NCBI GenBank assembly: GCA_052118065.1
Contig: JBQKHY010000001.1
Location: 1 to 64,000, forward strand
Length of the DNA stretch: 64,000 nt
Direction of reading: 5' to 3'
Source: Ruminococcoides sp052118065
GTDB taxonomy: Bacteria; Bacillota; Clostridia; Oscillospirales; Acutalibacteraceae
The stretch's first letter is position 1. Each line of letters starts with the position of its first letter. Both the position numbers and the translations under genes were made by a program. Positions 49,148-57,500 of the stretch are shown in pieces. The notes under the pieces are model-generated. The model saw nothing but the letters and a program-made list of their open reading frames with translations. It ran no database searches and was not told where the DNA came from.

Positions 49148-50419
49148 ATGTTTGTAGATGTAGCGAAAATTAAAATCAAAGCCGGTGACGGTGGTGACGG
49201 TGCAGTTTCTTTCCACAGAGAAAAGTATGTTGCTGCCGGTGGACCTGATGGTGGTGACGGTGGCAAAGGTGGAGATATTCTCTTCCAAGCTGACAGTAAC
49301 ATTTCCACACTGGCTGACTTTAGATATAAAAGAAAGTATAATGCCGAAAAGGGCGAAAACGGTAGAAGTGGCCGTAAATTCGGTAAAAAAGCACCAGACC
49401 TAATTATTAGAGTACCAATCGGTACTGTAGTAAAAGAGGCTGAAACAGGCAGAATTCTTGCGGATGTATCAGGCAAAGAACCTGTTTTAGTTGCAAGAGG
49501 TGGTAAAGGTGGTTGGGGTAATGTTCATTTTGCCACACCAACTCGCCAAGTACCAAGATTTGCAAAGCCGGGACTACCCGGTGAAGAATATGATGTTGTA
49601 CTTGAGCTAAAGCTACTTGCCGATGTAGGTTTAGTAGGTTTCCCAAATGTAGGCAAGAGTACACTTGTTTCTGTAGTAAGTCAGGCTAAGCCTGAGATTG
49701 CTAACTATCACTTTACAACAATTACACCGGTTCTTGGTGTTGTATCAATGGGTGAAGGTAACTCATTTGTTATGGCAGATATTCCCGGACTTATTGAAGG
49801 TGCATGGGAAGGTACAGGCCTGGGTCATCAGTTCCTTCGTCATGTTGAAAGATGTAGAATGTTAATTCATATTGTTGATGTAAGTGGCAGTGAAGGCAGA
49901 GACCCTAAGGAAGACTTTGTCACAATCAATAACGAACTTAGAAAGTTTAACCCTGAATTAGCAGAGAGAAAAATGCTTGTTGCCGGTAATAAGTGCGATA
50001 TGGCAACAGATGAACAGATTGCTGACTTTAGAAAGTTTGTAGAAGATCAAGGCTATTCATTCTTTCCAATTATGGCAGAAATTCATTACGGTGTAGATGC
50101 TTTAATGAACAAAACCCTTGAAACATTAAGCAAATTACCACCAATTCGTGAATTTGAAGCAGAACCTGCTCCAATTATTCCGGCAGAAGAAATCAACCCT
50201 CATGAAGTTAAAATCACAGTTCAGGATGATGTTTACTTTGTTGAAGGTGAGTGGCTACTACAGGTTATGAAGTCAGTTAACTTTGATGATTATGAAAGTA
50301 TGAACTATTTTCAGAGAGTTCTTACAAATGGTGGAGTTATTGATGCACTTAGAAAAGCCGGTATCAGCGAAGGTGATACAGTTTCTATTTATGACCTTGA
50401 ATTTGACTTTGTAGAATAA
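49148..50419 (+). CDS. obg: GTPase Obg
   Basis: A 423-residue Obg GTPase acting in 50S assembly and stress control. Glycine-rich Obg fold at 1-158 (AGDGGDGAVSFHREK, GGDGGKGGD), G domain from about 160 (GFPNVGKSTL, DIPGLIEGA, NKCDM), and a C-terminal OCT domain about 350-423. Follows rpmA as in most Firmicutes. Confidence 0.96.
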   Translation: MFVDVAKIKIKAGDGGDGAVSFHREKYVAAGGPDGGDGGKGGDILFQADSNISTLADFRYKRKYNAEKGENGRSGRKFGKKAPDLIIRVPIGTVVKEAETGRILADVSGKEPVLVARGGKGGWGNVHFATPTRQVPRFAKPGLPGEEYDVVLELKLLADVGLVGFPNVGKSTLVSVVSQAKPEIANYHFTTITPVLGVVSMGEGNSFVMADIPGLIEGAWEGTGLGHQFLRHVERCRMLIHIVDVSGSEGRDPKEDFVTINNELRKFNPELAERKMLVAGNKCDMATDEQIADFRKFVEDQGYSFFPIMAEIHYGVDALMNKTLETLSKLPPIREFEAEPAPIIPAEEINPHEVKITVQDDVYFVEGEWLLQVMKSVNFDDYESMNYFQRVLTNGGVIDALRKAGISEGDTVSIYDLEFDFVE

Positions 50420-50427
50420 GGTAGCTT

Positions 50428-50826
50428 ATGAATTTAGAAAACAATAACCCAAAGCTGATTTCACCATTAACATTGGCATTTGTAGGTGACGGTGTATATG
50501 ATTTACTTGTTAGAAAGTACCTTGTTAATCACCACGACCTACATGTTGGTGAATTAAATAAAATGAAAGTTAAGTTTGTAAACTGCAAAAGCCAAGCTGA
50601 GTTTGCAAAGATGCTAATACCTATTTTAACAGAAGAAGAGCTTTCTATTTATAAGCGTGGCAGAAATGCCTCCCCAAAATGTACACCAAAACATGGCACA
50701 GTAGGGGATTATCACAGTGCAACAGGTTTTGAAGCACTTTTCGGTTTCTTATATCTAAAGGGTGAAACCGACAGAATAGAAACTCTTTTCAATAAAATAG
50801 TAGAAAGCAGAGAAATTACAGAATAA
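50428..50826 (+). CDS. mrnC: Mini-ribonuclease III
   Basis: A 132-residue RNase III catalytic domain without a dsRNA-binding domain, the Mini-III form that matures 23S rRNA in Firmicutes. Seen: LAFVGDGVYDLLVR (the catalytic Asp motif), KRGRNA, and the second acidic motif YHSATGFEALFGFLYL. It is 8 bp after obg. Normally this gene neighbours cysS; here it ends the obg transcript. Confidence 0.9.
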   Translation: MNLENNNPKLISPLTLAFVGDGVYDLLVRKYLVNHHDLHVGELNKMKVKFVNCKSQAEFAKMLIPILTEEELSIYKRGRNASPKCTPKHGTVGDYHSATGFEALFGFLYLKGETDRIETLFNKIVESREITE

Positions 50827-50849
50827 CAAAAAATATCTCATATTTTCTA

Positions 50850-50877
50850 TTGACAATTTGAAATATTTTGTTATAAT
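50850..50877 (+). promoter_or_regulatory. Promoter of rpsF-ssb-rpsR
   Basis: TTGACA, 16 bp, TATAAT. The leader that follows holds two hairpins (TGTGTgaattagtACACA; GCGTGTaggaaatACACGC) that could form an S6:S18-type autoregulatory leader, though I could not confirm the conserved CCG motif. Confidence 0.8.
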
Positions 50878-50955
50878 AATTTAATGTGTGAATTAGTACA
50901 CAATCCTTGCGTGTAGGAAATACACGCCAATATGTCCAGAAGGAGGTGCAGATAA

Positions 50956-51252
50956 ATGGCAGAAATTACAGCTAAGTACGAAACAGTTATGGTACTTTCT
51001 ATGAAATTAGGTGAAGAAGGTATCCAGAGCACAATCGCTAAGTTCAAGGATCTTGTTGAAAAGCATGCCACACTGCAGGAAGTTGATGAATGGGGTAAGC
51101 GTAAGCTTGCATACCTAATCAACAAAGAAGCAGAAGGCTACTATGTTCTAATCAACTTTGAATCAAATGCAGAGTTCCCAGCAGAACTAGACAGAATCTA
51201 CAAGATTACTGATGGCGTTCTACGCTCAATGATCATTAAGAAGGAAGACTAA
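50956..51252 (+). CDS. rpsF: 30S ribosomal protein S6
   Basis: A 98-residue S6: YETVMVLSMKLGEEG start, EVDEWGKRKLAYLINKEAEGYYVLINF core. First gene of the conserved rpsF-ssb-rpsR operon. Strong ribosome-binding site AAGGAGG. Confidence 0.97.
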   Translation: MAEITAKYETVMVLSMKLGEEGIQSTIAKFKDLVEKHATLQEVDEWGKRKLAYLINKEAEGYYVLINFESNAEFPAELDRIYKITDGVLRSMIIKKED

Positions 51253-51303
51253 TCGAATAATCAAGAAGTAGGCTTTATAGCTGAATGTGAAAGGATGTAA
51301 GTT

Positions 51304-51795
51304 ATGTTAAACAGAGTTATTTTAATGGGTAGAATTACTCAAGATTTAGAATTAAAGACAACAGCAAGTGGTATTTCTGTAACATCATTTTCTATCGCTG
51401 TAGATAGAAATTATGTTAAACAAGGTGAACAGCGTCAGACAGACTTTATTAATATTGTATGTTGGCGTCAACAGGCTGAGTTTGTTTGTCGTTATTTTGG
51501 CAAAGGCTCAATGATTGCCATTGAAGGTCAGCTTCAGTCAAGAACTTACCAAGCAAAAGATGGCACAAACCGTTATGTAACAGAAGTAGTTGCTGATAAT
51601 GTTTCATTTACAGGCGAAAGAAGAGATCAAAACAATAACGGTTATGGTAACAACAACGGTTACGGTAACTATAACCAAGCTCCTCAGCAGTCTTACAATC
51701 AAGCTCCTGTTCAGCAACAACAACCGGCATCTTATTCAAACGGTACTTCTTCAGATTTTGAAGAAATGCCACTTGATGACGATTTACCATTCTAA
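51304..51795 (+). CDS. ssb: Single-stranded DNA-binding protein
   Basis: A 163-residue SSB: OB fold about 1-105 (MLNRVILMGRITQDLELK, FINIVCWRQQAEFV), a Gln/Asn/Tyr-rich disordered linker (about 110-150), and the acidic partner-binding tip EEMPLDDDLPF. Lies between rpsF and rpsR as usual. Confidence 0.97.
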   Translation: MLNRVILMGRITQDLELKTTASGISVTSFSIAVDRNYVKQGEQRQTDFINIVCWRQQAEFVCRYFGKGSMIAIEGQLQSRTYQAKDGTNRYVTEVVADNVSFTGERRDQNNNGYGNNNGYGNYNQAPQQSYNQAPVQQQQPASYSNGTSSDFEEMPLDDDLPF

Positions 51796-51840
51796 TTAGT
51801 ATTTTACTAAAACCTAATTTTATAAAGGAGATTAACTACA

Positions 51841-52077
51841 ATGGCAGATAGACCAAACCGTGGCAGAAAGTCACGCAGAAAAGTTTGTGGCTTTTGCGTA
51901 GATAAGGTAGAAAAGATTGACTACAAAGACATCGCAAGACTTCGTCGTTATATGTCTGAAAGAGCTAAGATTCTTCCTAGAAGAGTTACAGGCACATGTG
52001 CAGCTCACCAGAGAGAACTAACAGTAGCAATCAAGAGAGCAAGACAGATCGCTCTACTTCCTTACACAAGCGACTGA
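51841..52077 (+). CDS. rpsR: 30S ribosomal protein S18
   Basis: A 78-residue S18 with RRKVCGFC, then the IDYKDIARLRRYMSERAKILPRR signature and RAKRARQIALLPY. A Cys pair (CGFC) near the N-terminus suggests the zinc-binding (C+) form. Followed by a terminator. Confidence 0.97.
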   Translation: MADRPNRGRKSRRKVCGFCVDKVEKIDYKDIARLRRYMSERAKILPRRVTGTCAAHQRELTVAIKRARQIALLPYTSD

Positions 52078-52090
52078 TTATAATTATTTT

Positions 52091-52119
52091 GCGACCTCAT
52101 TATGGGGTCGCTTTTTTTG
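52091..52119 (+). terminator. Terminator after rpsR
   Basis: GCGACCTCA with TGGGGTCGC, then TTTTTTTG. Confidence 0.9.
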
Positions 52120-52128
52120 TTGTTATTC

Positions 52129-52157
52129 TTGACTAACTAAATTCATCATTGTATAAT
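52129..52157 (+). promoter_or_regulatory. Promoter of the hydrogenase gene
   Basis: TTGACT, 17 bp, TATAAT, about 80 bp upstream of the ATG at 52238. Confidence 0.75.
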
Positions 52158-52237
52158 ATCAATGAAAAGAGTTTACATAAATAAAATAATCATATGCAAA
52201 ATTTTATATAATGTATTTATATGAAAAGGAGTATTGT

Positions 52238-53746
52238 ATGCGAGGAGTAAAAACATCAAAGTCAAGAATAAGAAAGCAGATTTTTACCGAAATTGCAAAA
52301 CTTGCTTTTGAAGGTTGGGATGCTGACAAATTCCAGAGCCTACCTTACAAAATTATCAAAGGTGAAATTGCCCACTATAGAGATAGTGTTTTTGTAGAAA
52401 GAGCAGTAGTAGGGGAAAGACTGAGAGCAGCAATGGGCTTCCCACTTAGAGATTATAACGAATTTTCTCCAATAACCGAGGGTATCGAGGAAGAACTTTT
52501 TAATGATAAGTATTACGAGCCACCTCTAATTGATATTATTAAGTTTGCTTGTAATAAGTGTGCCGAGAACAGAGTCTTTGTTACAAATGCTTGCCAAAAT
52601 TGTCTTGAACACCCTTGTGTAGAGATTTGCCCTAAAAAAGCAGTTTCTATTGTTGATGGTCAGTCACATATTGATGAAGATAAATGCATAAAATGTGGTA
52701 GATGTGTTAATGTTTGTGAATACCATGCAATAGTTCGTCACGAAAGACCTTGTGCTAAAGTTTGTGGTATGAAAGCAATTAAGTCCGATGAATATGGCAG
52801 AGCAGAAATTGACCACGATAAATGTGTATCTTGTGGTATGTGCTTAGTTAATTGCCCATTTGGTGCAATTATTGATAAGAGCCAGATTTTCCAAACAATC
52901 TCTGCATTAAAAAGTGAAACACCGGTTTATGCTGCAATTGCACCGGCTTTTTCAGGTCAGTTTGGTAATGTAACACAAGGTCAAATCCGTAATGCATTTA
53001 AAGAGCTTGGCTTTACCGATGTAGTAGAAGTTGCAATCGGTGCTGACCTTTGTACAATTGAAGAGGCTAACGACTTTATTAAGGAAGTACCTGAGAAGCA
53101 ACCGTTTATGGCAACCTCATGTTGTCCTGCATGGTCAGTTATGGCGAAAAAATTATTCCCTGAGTTTGCACCGTATATTTCAATGGCACTGACTCCAATG
53201 GTTCTAACAGGTAGATTAATTAAGAAAAAGTACCCTGATTGCAAGGTTGTTTTTGTTGGTCCTTGTGCTGCTAAAAAGTTAGAGGCAAGAAGAAAGTCAA
53301 TCCGTAGTGATGTTGACTTTGTACTAACTTTTGAAGAATTCAGTGCAATTCTTGATGCAAAAGGAATTGATATTTCTAAATGTGAAGACGGTGAACCATT
53401 CAAGGAAGGCAGTGGAGATGGCAACGGCTTTGCAGTAAGTGGTGGTGTAGCAAAAGCAGTTGAAAATATTATTAAAGAGATTGACCCTAATAGAGAAGTT
53501 CTAACTGCTAGGGCAGAGGGACTGCCTGAATGTCGCAAAATGCTCCAAATTGCCAAAGCCGGTAAGTATGACGGTTATCTATTAGAGGGTATGGGCTGTC
53601 CGGGAGGTTGTGTTGCAGGTGCCGGTACAATTGCACCGGTTAACAAGACCACCCAAGCAGTTAATAAAAAGGTGAAAGACTCGGAACACCTAACACCATC
53701 AATGTCAAAATATAAGGAATATTTGCCACTTCTTGAAGAAAATTGA
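52238..53746 (+). CDS. [FeFe]-hydrogenase, group B type
   Basis: A 502-residue iron hydrogenase. N-terminal ferredoxin-like part (about 95-215) with many Cys (CNKC...CQNCLEHPC, CIKCGRCVNVC, CVSCGMCLVNC) for several [4Fe-4S] clusters. H-cluster domain with TSCCPAW (about 293-299), FVGPCAAKKLE (339-349) and EGMGCPGGCVAGAG (450-463); all four H-cluster Cys are present. GPC in motif 2 and MGCPGGC in motif 3 fit group B, not classic group A. Its job is probably H2 evolution from reduced ferredoxin in fermentation, but group B is little characterised. The start at 52238 follows AAAGGAG; an earlier in-frame start is rejected. Confidence 0.92.
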   Translation: MRGVKTSKSRIRKQIFTEIAKLAFEGWDADKFQSLPYKIIKGEIAHYRDSVFVERAVVGERLRAAMGFPLRDYNEFSPITEGIEEELFNDKYYEPPLIDIIKFACNKCAENRVFVTNACQNCLEHPCVEICPKKAVSIVDGQSHIDEDKCIKCGRCVNVCEYHAIVRHERPCAKVCGMKAIKSDEYGRAEIDHDKCVSCGMCLVNCPFGAIIDKSQIFQTISALKSETPVYAAIAPAFSGQFGNVTQGQIRNAFKELGFTDVVEVAIGADLCTIEEANDFIKEVPEKQPFMATSCCPAWSVMAKKLFPEFAPYISMALTPMVLTGRLIKKKYPDCKVVFVGPCAAKKLEARRKSIRSDVDFVLTFEEFSAILDAKGIDISKCEDGEPFKEGSGDGNGFAVSGGVAKAVENIIKEIDPNREVLTARAEGLPECRKMLQIAKAGKYDGYLLEGMGCPGGCVAGAGTIAPVNKTTQAVNKKVKDSEHLTPSMSKYKEYLPLLEEN

Positions 53747-53947
53747 TTTACAACATTGTAACAAACTAATGTTATATATGTAAATTGTTATGTAAGGTAA
53801 CTAATAACCAAGTCAATTATTTTTATATATTGCACAAACTTTATTAAATTATTAATAAAACCTTGAATATTTAGATACTTAGTGATATATTTATAAGGTA
53901 ACACAAATATTTTTAGTTGTGTATCTATAATTTTTTCGCCCAATATA

Positions 53948-53987
53948 TTGATTTTTGTATCTAAATATGTTATTATACTATTAGATA
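53948..53987 (+). promoter_or_regulatory. Promoter with flanking inverted repeat, orphan peptide gene
   Basis: TTGATT (53948-53953), 17 bp, TATTAT (53971-53976). TATCTAA (53958-53964) and TTAGATA (53981-53987) form an inverted repeat bracketing the -10, as an operator would. The region from 53747 to here also holds AACATT...AATGTT and ACACAA...TTGTGT inverted repeats. Confidence 0.6.
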
Positions 53988-54015
53988 TTTACGGTAGGCG
54001 TAGAGGAGGATAAGT

Positions 54016-54207
54016 ATGAAAAAAGTTTATGAAACTCCAACAATAGAATATGATGATTTTGAACTTGATTCACTTGTATGCGCAAACCTCTATGGCTCAA
54101 ACCATAATAAAAGAAGTACAGAGTTTTATGCTATCGGTGGTGGTAACGGACTTCCAAGTGCCGATGAATATACATTAAAAGATGCTATGGGCATCTTTGA
54201 TGATTAA
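54016..54207 (+). CDS. 63-residue orphan peptide, possible RiPP precursor or small secreted-peptide type
   Basis: A short ORF with a strong ribosome-binding site (GAGGAGGAT) and its own promoter and terminator, so it is very likely expressed. The sequence starts MKKVYETPTIEYDDFELD, a leader-like opening I associate with many unexplained small peptides of gut Firmicutes; then LVCANLYGSNHNKRS, a Gly-rich IGGGNGL and an acidic end. There is one Cys, and no signal peptide or membrane helix. No modification enzyme, protease or dedicated transporter is adjacent, so a RiPP role is only a hypothesis. Confidence 0.6.
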   Translation: MKKVYETPTIEYDDFELDSLVCANLYGSNHNKRSTEFYAIGGGNGLPSADEYTLKDAMGIFDD

Positions 54208-54223
54208 TTGTTTAAAACTTTTT

Positions 54224-54251
54224 ACAGACCTCTTATGAGGTCTGTTTTTTT
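54224..54251 (+). terminator. Terminator after the orphan peptide
   Basis: ACAGACCTC/GAGGTCTGT stem, loop TTAT, then TTTTTTAT. Confidence 0.9.
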
Positions 54252-54368
54252 ATGTCCTTATTTCTTTGTGCAACTTGCATAAAAGTTTTTCTATATAGCC
54301 CATTATAATTCTTTAAGATAATTAAGTTTAGTAAGCATATACAAATCAAAGATATTTTGCGAAAATAG

Positions 54369-54397
54369 TTGATTTTGCCGATAAAAAATGTTATTAT
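54369..54397 (+). promoter_or_regulatory. Promoter of the giant surface-protein gene
   Basis: TTGATT, 17 bp, TATTAT, about 130 bp upstream of the ATG. The spacer ends AAAAATGTTATTAT, nearly the same as the orphan-peptide promoter. The long leader contains GGGT...ACCC followed by TTTTTT (54414-54433), a weak attenuator-like hairpin, and no riboswitch that I recognise. Confidence 0.65.
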
Positions 54398-54529
54398 GAT
54401 AATAAATAATTGTGGGTTTTTGCACCCTTTTTTCGGTTACAAACTATTGATGGTCAGGCTTTAGAATCGGAATAAATGTGCAAATGTTCACAACTTCTTA
54501 TGCAATTATTTGTAATGGAGGTATAAAAA

Positions 54530-57500
54530 ATGAAAGAAAAAATAAAACGCATTAGTTCTAGCACTTGGGCGTTACTACTTGCCCTTATGATGGTAGTTTC
54601 TTCTTTTTCAGTTCTTGCTGCTACAACTAATGTGGAAAAGACAGGTACAATTTCTTATTGGGTTCTAAGAGGCGATTTTAACTCTTGGAGTACAGATATT
54701 CAATATCGGTTTGGTGGAGCAAACGGTGGCTCAATTACTTATGATTTGTCTAGTAAAAAGGGTTCACAAATCAAATTTAGAACAGATGCCTATGAAAATG
54801 AAGAAATACATTTTAACTCTTCTAATGGTACTGTTACAGATAATACTGAGGTTCAACTTAATTGGAATACTGATAATGTAATGTATTATACTGTACCTAG
54901 TGATAGTAATGGTATGATTACTTTCAAAGTTACTGTTAGGGATGGTAATAATTATCTTACTGTTACTGCTGGAAGTGGTGGTTCTACTACAACTGACTTA
55001 TATTTGTGTGGTTATATTAATGGTAGTGACGTCGGCCATGGAGATAACCACTATAAATTAACACAGTCTGATGATAAATACTCAGGTACCTTTACTTTTA
55101 CAACAGATGCACAGTATGTAACAATTAGTAATGGTACTAAGGCTTATGTTGCCAGTGCTGACAATGCCGGTAATGGTACTGTAGCTGGTTCTAAATCTCC
55201 TACAAATGAAAGTCCCAATCCGAAATTTAAGTGGATGGTAGATACTAGAACTTCAAAGACTATTACTTTTACTTGGGATGATAAAAATAAAACACTATCT
55301 TGGGTAAATGGTAGTGTAGATCCTACACCGTCTGGCAATTATTATTTAATTGGTGAGTTGTCATATGGTGATACGAAGTGGAATCCTACAGAAGCTGCTA
55401 AAATATCAGAAAACAAATTTACTGATGTAGATGGAAAATATGTTTCTAGAGAACTAACTTACAGTGGTGAGAAGTGGTTTAGAATTTATGATGGAACAAA
55501 TGAATTAGGTTGTACTGGTGATACAACAATTCCTAGTCAAAAAGATACTAACATAAAACTTGTGTCAGAAGGAAGAAAGGGTTCACTAAAGATTGCTGGC
55601 TTAACTAGAGATCAAAAGTACAAAATCTATATTCAAGATGAGTGCATTTGGTATGAACTAGCAGAAGACCCTGTCGCAACATCAGTTGATCTATCACCTG
55701 ATAGTGATACAAAGAATACTGGTGAATCTGTAACACTTACTGCTAATGCAAATACTCCTGTTTCAGGTGAACTAACTTATACTTTTACAGAAACAACCTC
55801 AGGTGCAACAACAACCCCAATAGAAGAAAAATCTTCTAATGGTACAGCACAGGCTACTTTTACTAACCTATCAGAGGGTACTCATACTTATAAAGTTGTA
55901 GTTTCTAAGACAAACTACACTTCTGTTGAAAAGACAATTTCAATTGTTGTTTCAACACCTCATGTAGCAACCGGTGTTTCTATTTCAGCAACACCAAATG
56001 AAATTTATATTGGTGAAACATCAACACTAACAGCAGTTGCTCAGCGTAAGTTAGCTGATAGAAAAGTAACATATACTTTCTATAAAGTTAATGCTGATGG
56101 CACAAAGACAGAAATTAGTAAAGTAGAAAATACTACTGAATCAAATGCATCCATAACAGTTATAGGTACTGAAGAAGGTACTTTCAATTATAGTGTAACT
56201 GTTTCTGCAACAAATTGTAATTCAGTAAGTTCAAAAGATAACGCAACAGTTACTGTTAGCAAAAAGGCTTCTGCTACTAATGTTTCATTAACAGGTGTTA
56301 CTGACGGCTCAACAGTTTATGTTGGTGAAAAGGTTACTCTAAATGTTACTTGTGTTGAAACAGAAGGTGCATCAGTTAAGTATAACTATTATTTAGGTGA
56401 TACACTTCTAAATTCAACTCCAACTACTAACACTTCATTTGAATACACACTAAAAGCCAATGATGTTGGTAGTAAGGTATTCAAGGTTGAAGTTGTAGCT
56501 GATAATTACGAAACAGTTTCTAGTAATGAAATCAATATTACTGTAGCTAAGAAAGCTGTAGCTAATGCAGTTACAATTTCTACTTCTGATACAGAAGTTG
56601 CTAATAACTCTTCATTCACTTTAACTGCTGAAGTTGACGCTCCTGCAACAGAAAACTTAACTTATAAGTTTATCGAAACAAATGGTGCAGTTGAAGCTCA
56701 GAGTGGTAACTCAGCAAGTCAAGAATTTAAAATCACAAATAATGGTACTTATACATTTAAAGTAGAAGTTTCTGCCGATGGTTTTAATACTGTTACAAGT
56801 ACAAATACTGTTCAGGTTAAGGTAGTTGACCCACCAAAGGATCTATACCTAATCGGTGACTTTGATAACACAGAAGATCATAAGTGGAACGCTGAATTTA
56901 AATATTATAAGTTTGAATATGTCAATGGTAAGTATGTTCTAAAGGATGTTCCATTTACAAATAGTTCAAATAATGACAATGTTTCATACTTTAGAATTTA
57001 TGAAAGTGATAATGTTCAGTATTCATCAACTTTATATGAAGGTAATAATCAAAAAGACCAGCCAATAGAAGATGGTGAAACAGTTTCAGCTAAGATTAGC
57101 ACTGATAAAGCTTTTGCTTTTTCACCTGCTGTTGCAAATCAGTATGTTGATATTATATTTGATTTAACAAATCTAACAGTAACAGTAAATGTTGTTCGTG
57201 AAGAACATAATGTAACTGCTAAGTATCAGACAACTGAAGATGGTGTTACATATTCAGCAGAAATGGCTGATACAAATATCGTAACTGTTGATGGTGCAGA
57301 GTCATCAACTACTTCTTCCGGTACAGTTGCAGCAAAAAATACTATCACAATCGGTGGCTCAACATATGTTTTTGCAGGTTGGGAATCTGAAAACGGTAGT
57401 TTCACTGATGCTTCTAAAGCATCAACAAAATTCTCTCCAACTTCTAACGGTGATGTAATCGCTCAGTATAAGAAACAATATACTGTTTCAGCATCAACAA

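Noticed and set aside
53757..53790. GTAAC and GTTATATATG near 53.76 kb as a fifth alternative promoter
   Set aside because: The two boxes are only about 8 bp apart, unlike the fixed 17 bp of the other copies; it is better described as an inverted repeat (AACATT/AATGTT).
54398..54529. Riboswitch (such as c-di-GMP) in the leader of the giant surface protein
   Set aside because: No conserved riboswitch core could be matched; only a weak 4-bp GGGT/ACCC hairpin with T run.
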